A stretch of DNA of 64,000 nt from Blasia pusilla (taxonomy: Eukaryota > Marchantiophyta > Marchantiopsida > Blasiales): NCBI GenBank assembly GCA_050084515.1, contig CM114271.1, positions 27,404,001-27,468,000 of the forward strand. The letters run 5' to 3'. Positions 46,801-58,896 of the stretch are shown piece by piece. The translations under genes were made by a program, and so were the position numbers. A model generated the notes under the pieces. It was not told the origin of the DNA, made no database searches, and saw only the letters and a list, made by a program, of their open reading frames with translations. Numbering within the stretch: the stretch's first letter is position 1; every line of letters starts with the position of its first letter.

Positions 46801-49800
46801 TCACTAGGCAATGTCAACATGAATTGCTTTCAGTTCAGATAGGACACATCTCTGTTCAAGGGTGGGTATGGTTTAGAGGCCCCTGCATATTTCTATCAGC
46901 TCCTCTGACCAGGTGTATGCTGCAGACCACATTCCTCATAGATCCGTGCTGATCTATTGCCTTGCTTACTATTGCTCTGATCTACAGCTGAGTCAATCTC
47001 CTCTCAAAACTTAATACCTTCTTAATTTCTCCTGCATCCATCCCACGTAGTACTACAGCTGAACTAGGCATAGGGTCTATGCCTAGTTCAGCTGTAAGGC
47101 TATGACGGTCATAGTCATGAGCAGGTCCTGGCAGAACATACTAGCCATGAACTGCATGCATTAGCCAAGTAATAATACCATTCTATTCCACCTATCTCAG
47201 CAATTCAGATGCAGCAGTTCACTACAGTTATTCAAACAGGATTATGGTGATTTAACTGAATTCTTGGACTGATTGAAGACTGATAACTGAATTCTATGAC
47301 TTTGCTGGTGAATTGGACGCTGGTCAGTGACGCTTGGACTGTTTGAAGGTCATCGGTTTGAAAGATGAAGGCCCCTGTAGCATAGAGGCCGGTATAAATG
47401 GTGGCAATGAAGCTTATTTGTGGTAACATTATTATGTTTAGGCATATCTAGGAGAATTAATCAAGCCGACAGCAAAGGAGCTTCATGAGTGGACAAGTCT
47501 TGCTCGTTTGGGAGCTGCTCGTCTTATTCACACTTTGTTGGTATGCATCTTATGATTACAGCCTTTACAAGTTCTCCCTGTTTTTTGTGCTCTCCATCTA
47601 GCCTTTCCACGTGTCCTACACACATGTTTGATAATTACTTTCTCCCCAGCCCTCTCAAAGGGCCGCACACTGGTTTATTCATACTTAAAGATTGTGAGAT
47701 ATTAGATGGACATCCTTGTTGAAAATATTATGTGAATGTCTACATTTTGGGGATTGATATCTTCTTGAGTGCACATACTATTACATAATTGATGTTCATA
47801 GAAACAATCCTGTTCTTCGCTCCCTTTCAAAGACTAAATTTCCCTGGAAGAGAACCCTCTCTGTAAGATCTCGAGTCTCAGTCAGTACTCTCTTCCACGC
47901 AAGAATGTTCTCTTAAGAGCTATGCTCTGCTGGTTCCTTGGACTGGCATGCATAACTGAACTGGGCATGTCTAGTGGCATCCACTTAAATAGGATATTCG
48001 GCAACCTGGATTCTCTCTCCAGAGAGTTATCATTGGTTCCAGATATCAATTGAAGTGTAGCAAGGCTGTGGGTGTCCCCATATTCCAGATATCTTCTGAA
48101 ATGTAGCAAGGCTGGCTCTTAATCTCTTAAAGTTTGGAGGAAAGTCATTGCATTAAGCCATGCTCTTTCATGATGTAGGTCTTGGCAGAAGAGTGCACAA
48201 CTGAGTATCTGGATTTGCTACTGCCAGCTTTCTTCAGGTTAGTAGTTGACTGGATGTGTCTAGTCATTCTGACTAGACTGGATGCTGTATACTGCTCCTG
48301 TCTACTGATAGTAGATGCTCCAAGACTCTCTGGAATATCTACTTGGCTTGGCTTTTGTAAATTTGGAGTCGTGTGGGCCTGGTGAATGCAGTGCAGTTGG
48401 GGATGATGATGTGGCAGTTGCTCAACAGATTGTCTCAGCAGTTCAGGTTCTGGGCTTCCACGTTCATGCAGAGAACTGGGTTCCACTTGTGTTGGACCTC
48501 GGGACAAATACTCGAAACAGTGAAGCACAGGTACCATATATCCGCCTTCTGATGTGGATCCTCTCTCTCTGTTTGTATAGAAGGTCATCGTCACTCAAGA
48601 ATCCCTCGAGTGATTATGTTGCTTTGGTAAAATTCAGGTTGATGATCTCTCATTTATTGTCCTGAATGCATGGCTAGGCGAATCTAAGTCCAAATTGAGC
48701 TTGAAGTGTAGAGGAGATAATATGGGTAAAGCTGTGGTCACCTATGTTGGTTCTTGGTCTAACAAAATTATATACCCCTTGCTTTATTGTTGCAGCTCTA
48801 CGGAGCATGAATCCTATAAGTAGTCCACAACTCTCTGTTCCAAAGTTTGTCCTCAGTAGTCAGCTTTTTTGCACCAAAGGAATGGGGTATGCCTCACCGT
48901 ATATAGCACTATAATCTTTTCCCAGTCACATAATTCTAATCCAGGTGGGCTTCTCTCGGCTTAAACAATCCAATTGTTCCACTTCCAACATCTTTGTCGT
49001 ATTAGGTTTCCATTTTATTCTTACACTGATTCTGAGACCGTTTCATGGGAGTTTCAGAGAGCAAATGGGCTGGTCGTCATGGCAGGCCTACTTTATGGGA
49101 CTCCAAAGCATAGAATAAGTGGGAAATTGGTAATGCAGGTCTGTATCTACTACTCACCGACCTTTTGTTTGCATGCATTAGTCTCGTCATTGGCATTTAA
49201 AGGTTTGTGTGAGTAATCTCTTCCTTCTGGATGATCGACAAAATGATGATTTTGTGGATTATATAGGAATCTTACTTCCTCTGTATTTTGGGGATTGCAG
49301 CTAAGTGCTGGACTCGCACAAGCAGATGTCCGATGCAGTGATCATCCAGCTGTTAAAAGTCAGGTAAGATGAGCTAATTGTTAAGCCACTGAGGTCAAAG
49401 ATTATGAAGTGATTTTAACTCCTGATTCCAAACCTGCTCTCCAACTGTCTTCTTTTAATCAGTTTTGTTGTGCAGATTTGTTGATGACAAGTTGACAGAT
49501 ATGAGGTTTCTTACTGGTCTTCCTTGGCAGCTTCTGGCAGTGGTTACAAATCTCCTGCATGTTGCTGGATCCCTTTGTGCATCGTCTGCACTAAATATAT
49601 TTCTCATCTTACTCCAGGTTTGAGTCTTCCCATCCTTGCTTTATACTGTTTAATATCCCTCTGATACTATACCCTCCATGGAAGTGAAGTGATAACAGTT
49701 GACAATATACCCAATGGGATGTCAACATTTACGTACTTTTATACCTAGTTACACCGCTACTTTCACTGCGCTCCTTATGTAGAATTTTTTTTTAATGCTA

Positions 49801-52800
49801 GTTGAAAGTAGTGGAATTGAAGTCTTACCATACCGGTTGCAGCTTCAATCTGCAGAAGATCTACAACTTCAGCACGGAGCTAATCATCAGATAGATACTT
49901 TTACCAAACTTCTGGAACTGGCTTCAGTGCAAGATCTCTACCTGAAACACATCAATGGGCTCATTCCCCTTGTAACTGTTGGACATGAGGAGTGGCTGGG
50001 AGCTTCCCCAGGGAGATCACTATTTCAGACATTTGTGAAGAACTCTGGGATTACGGTAAGCCACTCCATAAACCTTGAGATCTCACAAGTGCAGTGCATT
50101 GTCAAATTAATAATCCACATTAGCATCTGACTTTTGAATTTGCACACTTAAATTCGTAGTTCTGTGATCATGCAGTGCAGAGAACTTGATCAGCGAGTGT
50201 AATAGCTATACGCGCACTTTTAGATTGTCAGTTCATGTCATGACACTTGCCATAACTTTCTAGGAAGGAGCGCCATCTCTCAGAGATTAATTAATAGCCT
50301 ATCCAGCCTAGAATTGATTTTACTGAAAGAGAATACCATCATTGAACTATTCTCATGTCCCTCTTTGGTCCCCACCAACAAGAATTCAGATCATTAATTA
50401 ATTCATGTGTATCTGACATGTTTTGATAACTATTACGTTTCATAGACCCTGGTTTCTTGTTGGGTGTAATCAAATTGCTGTCATTTATCACAGTTAGAGC
50501 CACGATTTCACTTCATGATGTGTTGGGTTCTTTTCATTTATTGTGGGTGATGCAGGTTGGCCCATATCTAAGTACTCTCATCAACATGTTCGAGACTTGC
50601 TTGCATCAAGACAGAGATCCTGCTCTGCGAATTAGCTTTCTGCAGGTAGTTATGGTTTAATTTGGCTTCACAATCTAATTTGGTTGTCACTATTTTGGAC
50701 TTTCTGGTATCTTGCGTAGCTTCACATCAGGGGTATGAGAAGTTCATTTATGAGACTATTGTGAGAATTGCGGAATGAATTGAAATTGCGTTTGTACTCT
50801 CTGTGTTCTCTATATTTATAGATTGAAAGCCGATACATAAGTAGTAAAGTCTGCTCTAAACTAAGAGCCGTAATCAAAAGACATGACGGTAACTGTGTCA
50901 CTTCAAAAATGTCTCATAGCTACATATCGTTTCGCAAGATGAAACGTTAGTAGCAGTAATCAATGGTCATAAACAGAACATTGATCCTAATCTAATCTAG
51001 ATCGTCCGTATGGATTGATCCGTGTGATCAATTCTTGGATCAGTACTCTAATGATTTGTTTCGCTGGACTAATTGATTTCCTACACTCCCACTCAGGGGA
51101 ACAAATCAGCCATTTTCATTACTAGTTAACCCTAGAGATTTAGTATGTTTCTGATGAGGTCTTTTCTGTAAACCCTTAGTAAAAATGTCTGCAGTCATCT
51201 CTGCTGTTGAAATATAGGTCAAAATAATTTCGCCACTTGATACTTGATCTTTGATATAGTGGTATTGAATGTCGATGTGTTTGGTGCGGTCATGATGTTT
51301 TGTAGAACTGACCAAAGCAATAGCACTCTGGTTGTCACAGAAGATCTCAGTTATCTTCTGAGCAAAACCAATTTCGTAAAGTAATCTTCTGATCCAAATA
51401 GCTTCAGTGCTAGTTTTAGTCATTGCAATGTACTCAGACTCGGTACTTGAAAGAGCAACTGACTTTTGTTTTCTACTTGCCCAACTAACTGCTCCTCCTG
51501 CAAGGAGAAAGCAAAATCCGCTAGTAGATTTTTGGGAGTCGATATTGTCTCCATAGGCAGCATCAGAATATCCTTGAAGATGAAAAGGAGTAGATGAGCG
51601 CTGATATTGGAGAAAGTAATGTTTTGTCCCTTGTAGATACCTGAAAATACTTTTGACAGCAGTCCAGTGTATAGGACCAGGATTGGTGATGAACTGTGCA
51701 ACAGTGCTAACAGAATAGGCAATATCAGGGCGAGTGCACACCATTGCCCACATTAAACTGCCTGTAGCACTTTTATAAGGAATAGAAGACATTGCTGCAA
51801 TGTCAGCAGGATGAACAGGAGATTGATCTTGACTAAGATGAAGGCCAAAATCAAAGGGAGTGGAGATAGGCTTGCAGCCCAGCATGTTGAACTGTTTGAG
51901 TTTGTTGGTGATGTAAGTCGTCTGGTTGAGCCTGATCCATCCTTGTTGTCGGTCTCGTTGGATATGAATTCCCAGAACATGATAAGCTTCACCGAGATCA
52001 GTCATTTCAAACTCTTGGCGGAGCTTGGTTTTGACAAAATTAAGCAGCGCAGAACTGGAGCTGGCGATGACAGTGTCATCCACGTAGAGAGCAAGGATCA
52101 GAAAATTGGAGTCCTTGTTCAGAATGTAAATATTAGAGTCAGCAGTGGTGCTGACAAAACCAATGTCGAGTAAAACATAGTGACATCGTTCATACCACAT
52201 ACGGGCTGATTGCTTCAAACCATAAATGGACCTTTCGAGAAGGCAGACCAAGTTATTATGGGGAACTGGCAAGCCTGGAGGAAGGGCCATGTAGATATTG
52301 TGTTGCAGGAATCCATATAGAAAAGCAGCGATTACATCTAATTGATGTAAGTCCAGGTTGAAATAAGCAGCAATAGCAATAAGAATACGAAGAGATTGAA
52401 GTTTAACAGTAGGAGAAAAGGTCTCGTCATAATCGAGATCGGGAACTTGAGTAAATCCCTTAGCAACCAGACGGGCTTTGTACTTGTGGATTGTGCCATC
52501 CACATGAGGTTTAATTTTAAAAACCAAATGGCAGCCAACTGTGCTTTGATTAGGAGGAAGGGGAACCAAAGTCCAAGCCTTCATTCTAGCCATATTCTGA
52601 AGTTCAGCAGAAATGGCAGCCTTCCAATGTGAAGAGTCAGGTCCAGAGATAGCCTGTTCATAAGATTGGGGTTCAAGAAAAGAACTAGTAGAAGAGAGCA
52701 AGGCCCAACGCTTCTCTGCAGCTCGCTTCTTGTTCTTCTCAGCTTCAATAAGTGCATCGTAATGCTCAACAGCCCGAGTAATGCGAGGACTTTTTCTTTG

Positions 52801-55800
52801 AGCAAGAGGAGGAGTAGGAGCTCGTTGTCTTCTTTCATAGTAAAGATGGGTACGCCCATGACCAGGTACGGGGTGTGCAGTGGAAGAGACGGTTGGTGAA
52901 GGCATGTCCTCTGGCTGCGGCAGACTTGAAAGAGGTTGAACTCCCACTGAAGAAGACATGGAAGGAGAGGGAGTTCCCACTGAGGGAATAACCGGGGAAG
53001 TAGCAGGAACAGGCAAGGAAGTTTGAGGATTAGGGGATGAGCGGAAAAATAGAGGATCAGATCTGATAGCCAGATCTTCTGCATCAGAAGAAGCGAAAGA
53101 TGGAGTGGTCTGAGCAGTCTGATCTTCAAGAACTACAGCATCACGGGAGAGAATGATAGTTTTGTCTGAGAAAATGATTGACCAGCAGAAGTATCTCCTT
53201 GTACAAAGTCAGAGCTAGCATCAGCTAGACCATCCATGATTTCAGCTTGTACACAATCAGCCAATCAGTTCCTATCTCTATTGCCAAATCAGAGCCCTAC
53301 CATGATGTGACTCTTCTTACTATCTAAGAGATACTAAGAAGGATTCTACAGTCACACCTTGCACTCACACTACAGGTCCTCACATGTCACCAGCTCAGAG
53401 ATCAGACATGGCTCACCATTGAGCACAAACAATCTCCATCAGCATTCTAGACAAAACAACCTGCCTTCCAGTGAGGCTCTAGCAAGCACAGCAATTAGTC
53501 TCAATCTCCTCTTCCTATTCTCTGATCACTCTGCAGCAGGACCAAGAGCCTCAGGAGTCCTCACCAAAACTGTGCATGCTGTAGAATTGACTTCTGCTCT
53601 CTAAACAGAGACATTATATACATGAGGGTGAGCACTTCTGGCCCTTGGATCTTCTTGAACAGATCCATACCCTTAATAACAGATGGTGGCTAGCCCTAAC
53701 TCGAGAATTGCCCTAATTCAAGGTTACCCTAAAAAGATAGAGGAACACTAAGTTATCTCTAGCTAACTAAATTAGTATCCAACTAAGTTAGTATTTGACT
53801 AACTACTTTTAGGGCATGACTAAACTAGATATTAACAAATTTCAACATTGTCTGTCAGCCTCTCGAGACCCAAGGCTTTGCTTTGGTCACTGTAACCAAG
53901 GAAAATGCATTCCTCAGTGCAAAAATCCAGCTTTGAATGAGGATCATTGGTTTTAGCAAATGCAGGGCTTCCAAAAATACGAAGATGAGATAACACGGGT
54001 TTACGATTAAACCATAACTCATATGGTGTTTTGGAAAGTGGCACTGCTTTGCTCGGAAGACAATTTTGCAAATAATTAGCAGTGACCAAAGCTTCACCCC
54101 AATAAGTCTTGGGGAGAGCAGAATGGAAAAGCATAGAACGGACAGAATTAGCAAGAGTTCTGTTCTTACGTTCTGAAACACCATTTTGCTGTGGTGTGTG
54201 GGGAACAGTGAACTGCCTGGAGATTCCTGGAGAATGGCAGAAGTCTAAGAAAGCAGATGACTTAAATTCCCCACCATTGTCAGATCGCAATGTCTTAATG
54301 CATGGAGGTTATGTTGTGTCTCTACATTAGCCACAAATTGAGCGAAACGGGAAAAACCTTCGGATTTGTAATGGAGGTAAACAGTAGTATACTGGGAGAA
54401 ATCATCAATAAAGACCATGAAATAACGAAAACCCAAATGAGTAGGGGGAGAAATAGGCCCGCAAATATCTGTATGAATTAATTCTAAAACATTGAGAGCT
54501 CTATAGACTGGAGTAGTGTTAGAAAAAGGTTTGCGAGTCTGCTTGCCATGTAGGCAGGCTCGACATGAAGAAATCTGAGAGGGATTATGCCGTGGAAGTC
54601 CGCCAGCCATTTGCTGATTTTGAAGTTGAGAAACACGAGCGGCGCTGATGTGACCCAAATGGTGATGCCACAGATCAGCAATCCTGGGAAGAATCGCAGT
54701 GGCAGCTGTAATGGGAGAAAATCGGGAGGGTGGAAGGACAGCTTCTCCGAGTTTGTACAAATCATTGATTAAATAACATGTTGTGATGAGCTGGTCTGTA
54801 GAATCACGGAGTATGCACTTTCCGTTGTGAATCAAGGCAGATCCTCCTGAAGTATCTAGTTGCTTGACTGAGAAAAGATTTTTCTTCAAGCTTGGTATAA
54901 AGAGAACATTCGGAAGAATGTATCGAATACCATTACTCAGAAGGATCTCAACGTGTCCAGATCCTTTTATCTCCAGACTAGAGTTATCACCTAGGAAAAC
55001 ATACGAAGATTTTTCATACGGAGTGTAATTGGAAAAGTAATCACTGGAGAAGGCCATATGATGAGTAGCACCGGTATCAAGATACCATGTGTTTGGAGCA
55101 GACAATCTGGACTGCATTTGCTGATCTGCAAGACGTTTTCGGAAATCTTTAAAATGATGCCCCTGCAAATTGCAGTAGAAACACCTCATTTTCTTAGAAG
55201 TGTTGTGCTGATTGGAGGATGAAGCCTGCCAATCAGCTTGATGATTGGATGATTCGCCATGTGGAATCGTCATAGAAGCAGGAACAAATCCTGATTTGAA
55301 AGGACCAAAGCCTTTCTGAGGAGCTTTGCCTCGACCGTAACCTCTGAACAAGCCCCCTTGCCTCGAATTGCCGAATTTGGACTTCGATCGAAAAGGGGCA
55401 GAACCTCGTCCAACAAAAAAAGCTGAGGACGGTTCAGCAGTCTGCGTCTTCATCATTTTCTCCTCTCTAAGAAGGAAAGTGATCACAGATTGCAAAGTAA
55501 GGTTACTCTGACCTCGCAATGAGGTCAATAAGTTGCGGTAACTATAGGGCATTAATCGCATCAATGCAAGATACTGATTTTCATCAGTAGTCACCGATCC
55601 AGCAGCGTGGAGTTGATCAATCAATGTCCTAAATTGATGGACATGTTTGGTAACACTATCGCCTTCTTTCATCTTAAGAGTCTGCAATTCATCTTGCAGA
55701 TACATTTTTGTGACAGCGTCCTGGGCTTGGTATAAAGAATCTAATTTCGTCCAGGCTTCCGCTGCAGTCGTAGCAGAACTGATATGATGAACTTGCGAAT

Positions 55801-58800
55801 TGTCTAAACGATTCGCTATGAAGGATAAGGCAATTCGGTTGAGAATCTCCCATTCGTGGACACTCCCAGCGCCGGTGGCAGGAGCGGTAGCCGCTGCTGG
55901 CTTTGGAGTTGTTCCTTCTACGATGCCTACTAAATCTTCGGCATCAAGGTACAATCTCATGCGTAATCGCCAGATATAGAAATAGGTCCCGTCAAATTTC
56001 GGGATGTCATCAGTCTTGAGGAACATGTTAGAATTCACCATCGTGAATTGATGAAAATGATAGAAAACGGGTCAAGGACTTCGAATTCGTAAGAATCGGA
56101 AGTCTGCAGCCACCAAGCAATCAGAAACGAGAAAGGCGTTTGAGCAGAAGGCGTCCCCTCTACTCTAGGAATGTTGAACTGTCCCTCAAATTCCAATCCT
56201 TTCTTGAAAATCGTAATAGTGACTAGCGACCAGGCTCTGATACCATGTGAGAATTGCGGAATGAATTGAAATTGCGTTTGTACTCTCTGTGTTCTCTATA
56301 TTGATAGATTGAAAGCCGATACATAAGTAGTAAAGTCTGCTCTAAACTAAGAGCCGTAATCAAAAGATGTGACGGTAACTGTGTCACTTCAGAAATGTCT
56401 CTTAGCTAGGCATCGTTTCGCAAGATGAAACGGTACTAGCAGTAATCAATGGTCATAAACAGAACCTTGATCCTGATCTAATCTAGATCGTCCGTATGGA
56501 TTGATCCGTGTGATCAATTCTTGGATCAGTACTCTAATGATTTGTTTCGCTGGACTAATTGATTTCCTACAACTATTGCAACATCTTGTTTTTTCTTCAC
56601 AAGCAGATCTAGTCATGGTTGCAGTTATGTTTGTGAGAGTAGAGATCAGCTTTTTGTACAGCGTAGTGATTTGGGTGAAAAATCTTGTTTTACCTTCCCA
56701 GAAATAAAGAGAAAAGAAACACTTGGGGATACTGCATGAGGCTTTCAAGGATCGGCTTTAATTCGTTTAGAATAGATTCATTCATCACATATTCTTTCTC
56801 CTTACTAATATAAAACAGCTGTAAAATATGTGGGCATTAAAGGTGAGTTTTAATACTAATGCGCTAACTCAAGTATTTTGTCGTGCTGATAGCTTTTAGA
56901 TGATCTGTTCGAGAATCAAGAGCTTGGGCCTTGGTGGGTACCTCTTGCAGAACATATTATTGGAGAAATATTGATTCCATGTGGTGTATGGCGTATTGGG
57001 AAGGTGTTCCAACTCTCTGAGAACCAGCTGCATTGGTGCTTTCAATCAAACTTGGTCATAGTGTTGTTCTTGAAAATCCGTCAGAATACCAGAAGTGTTG
57101 AGACGAACTCTGAATATCACTAAGCCAATGTAGGATACACGTCACCAAGACCTATGCTTCCAATATTGAAGATGAAGTTTAATATTGTGCAGGTTGGAGC
57201 GGCAATACGACATAGGGCAATGGTAGCATTGGGGACGTTTCTAAGGAGAGATCTCTGCACCCAGGTAGGGGAAGAATTTGAAGCTTAAGAATTTCTGTAA
57301 GGTCCTTAGATTGCATAGTTGGTGATCAAAGCCTATCGGCGTCCCTCAGTATAGTCTATACTTCATCTCTTACAGCCTTTCTTTCATGGTGATATTTCTG
57401 TTGTCTTTAGGATGCATTCAGTTATTGGTGCAAAGGCACCATGATTTGTCTTGGAACGATCCTTTTATAATGTTCACTTCCAAGGATTATAATGAACTTG
57501 AAATTGTGGTGCAGCAACACATGGAATGGTAATGCTTTCATTGTCAGTAACTGGGGAGCCTAGTTATTTCAAGAGTTTTCTTTAACAGTTCGTAAATTCT
57601 GGTGTGAGGCAGGATCAACTGTTGAAACTCTTACCTTTGCAGAAAGGCATTCTAGGTGTGATTATCTCATGCCTTGATGAGGATTACTATGTTGACACCC
57701 GCCGTGCCACCTGCCATGTCATGCAACATTTGATTAGAATTGCTGGGCCTGCAATGGGAGGTACCGTCATTTCAAGCTTCATTACTCCCCTGAATTGAGT
57801 AACATCAGTACAATGTTGTACTCTTCTCAGCCTTGTGTTAGAAGATGACCATTGATCACAACATGTTATGTCTCTGGTATGGGATGCCGGCAGATGCAGA
57901 GAGGAATACTGTGAGTACAGAGATCCAGAAGCGTCTGGATGATAGCAATGACAACGTTCGCCTAGGAATCTTGCCTGCAATTGGGACCTTTTTCCATACA
58001 ATGCCGACTTCTTTTGGTGATGAAGCGGTATGTCTTTATATATGGAGTCTTTGTGCTTCCAAGAACTAACTGAATAGGTGCATTTGATGTTTAGCTTTGA
58101 AGACTTTCATGATAAATTCGCATGTCCCTGTGTACTCATACCTTATTTTAATAAAAATTTATTCAAATCTAAATTTTTTTCTCCTATATATTTTTTAGTT
58201 TTTAGATAATTTTCTAAATTTTATATATATATATTTCAGCCATGTATAAGAAACCTTTCTGCCAACCTTTGCTGAATTGAACCCACGATGATAGAAGCTC
58301 TCTACAGAAAGAATATTAGCCGCAGTATATATCAAGACCTTCGAAATTGGAGCTCTACAGTAAGTATGAGATGGCTCACTCTTCTACTTTGGTGACAAAT
58401 GACCCCTTGGTTTCCCATGTGATGCAGGTCAGAGTTCTCCTGACAAATCTACTTGTACACATGGATGACCCCAATCAGAAAATTCAAGTAAGTTTCAAAT
58501 ATGGAGTGTGGGAGGGGTGGCCTCTCATGATCTCAAACGCTTTCAGTACATTTGGCTGAATTCGTAGGTTTTGGTTGGAACTGGCAGTGGGTTTTGTTTG
58601 GACCTGAGCGGTGTAGAACTACAATTAATAGCTTTAGGGGATTTTGGTTCTGCTCATCACAAGACCATCTGGGTGCAGTGGGATCTTTTGATTTGCACAT
58701 GTGACTTCTTTCTTGATCTCACTGGTGTTGTAACCCTCTATGCATGCAGGAAGCTGTATGTCTAGTTGCGGAAGCCTGTGGAACACAAAGGCCACAGATC

Positions 58801-58896
58801 GTTATTGAAGTGGCAAAGAAAGTATGCAATGGGCACCGTAGCACTACATACTGCAACCGCCTGATAGCTTTTGCAGCTACACTAGAATCAAGCTAG
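40876..58896 (+). CDS. DNAAF5: Axonemal dynein assembly factor 5 homologue (HEAT-repeat protein)
   Basis: Twenty-two exons: 40876-41031, 42404-42520, 43086-43134, 43331-43455, 44350-44508, 44733-44861, 45635-45874, 45981-46163, 47442-47540, 48179-48237, 48392-48530, 49058-49129, 49301-49363, 49531-49617, 49843-50055, 50556-50645, 56893-57003, 57193-57264, 57613-57760, 57894-58027, 58428-58487, 58750-58896. All introns are GT-AG and phases agree; the 2652 bases give 883 residues, close to the animal protein. The whole chain is HEAT/ARM helices; recognisable family segments are LQRDLNCLTDPDRSSRRRAL at the N-terminus, VEKCRELAI, DPFHEIKK, PPPYKGRP, VWRIGKVGAAIR, KRLDDSNDNVR and LLVHMDDPNQKIQ. 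In animals this cytosolic factor preassembles dynein arms for motile cilia. The frame upstream of 40876 has only a TTG start, so the ATG at 40876 is chosen. Intron 16 (50646-56892) holds a Copia element. No internal stop; the gene appears intact. Confidence 0.93.
47054..47096. repeat. Perfect 20-bp hairpin with 3-base loop in DNAAF5 intron 8
   Basis: TACAGCTGAACTAGGCATAG at 47054-47073 and its exact inverse at 47077-47096 are separated by GGT. Near-perfect palindromes like this are unstable and usually recent. Confidence 0.93.
50760..51085 (-). repeat. Copia 3' LTR
   Basis: 326 bp, TG...CA ends. The polypurine tract lies at 51086-51094. It is the left copy on the plus strand, but 3' relative to the element. 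Confidence 0.95.
51106..53166 (-). pseudogene. Copia reverse transcriptase and RNase H (second part of polyprotein)
   Basis: Open from the nested LTR to a stop at 51106. It starts in the low-complexity Ser/Pro linker, then the RT: WKAAISAELQNM, YKARLVAKGFTQ, DVIAAFLYG, YGLKQSARMW and the YVDD active site, all intact. RNase H: GYSDAAYGD, TSGFCFL, STESEYIAM, CDNQSAI and RTKHIDI. The open frame of 636 codons without a stop suggests a fairly recent insertion. It continues directly from the integrase side across the solo LTR once the 5-bp duplication is counted once. Confidence 0.95.
53167..53847 (-). mobile_element. Solo LTR nested in the Copia element
   Basis: 681 bp; read on minus it starts TGTTGAAATTTG and ends TTTTCTCA. 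It is flanked by TTGTC (plus strand) at 53162-53166 and 53848-53852, a perfect 5-bp duplication. It interrupts the Copia polyprotein between integrase and RT. A TATA-like TGTATATAATG lies at ~53617-53627 on minus. It has no coding content and differs from the host Copia LTR, so it comes from another family. Confidence 0.92.
53853..56041 (-). pseudogene. Copia gag, protease and integrase (first part of polyprotein)
   Basis: The frame opens at ATG 56041. Gag domain: FDGTYFYIWRLRM and MYLQDELQTLKM motifs; zinc knuckle CFYCNLQGHHFKDF has Phe instead of the last Cys. Protease active site is WYLDTGATHH, intact. Integrase shows the HHLGH...C..C module, Asp in HTDICGP, then near 54300 a one-base indel moves the reading to the next frame with SDNGGEF and GVSERKNRT (second Asp and the Glu). 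The coding then runs to the nested solo LTR at 53847. Confidence 0.93.
56246..56571 (-). repeat. Copia 5' LTR and primer binding site
   Basis: 326 bp with the same ends as the other copy. The primer binding site for initiator tRNA-Met (TGGTATCAGAGC on minus) is directly internal at 56245-56234. Confidence 0.95.

Larger units (their letters stand above)
50755..56576 (-). mobile_element. Ty1/Copia retrotransposon in DNAAF5 intron 16 (antisense)
   Basis: The element is 50760-56571 (5812 bp), flanked by perfect 5-bp duplications ACTAT at 50755-50759 and 56572-56576. LTRs of 326 bp (50760-51085 and 56246-56571) start TGTGAGAATTG and end TTTCCTACA; I count 12 differences, about 96% identity. Read on minus, the primer site TGGTATCAGAGC (56245-56234, initiator Met tRNA) follows the 5' LTR at once, and the polypurine GAGTGGGAG lies at 51094-51086 before the 3' LTR. 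Coding order is gag, protease, integrase, RT, RNase H, which is Copia order. A one-base shift near 54300 and a nested solo LTR break the polyprotein. Confidence 0.96.

Noticed and set aside
48145-48594. Minus-strand frame of 149 codons
   Set aside because: It lies across DNAAF5 exons 10 and 11 in antisense; the plus-strand exons explain it.
49130-49138. Alternative donor adding three codons to DNAAF5 exon 12
   Set aside because: GTAATG at 49130 and GTCTGT at 49139 are both in phase; the first is chosen, but the second cannot be excluded from sequence alone.
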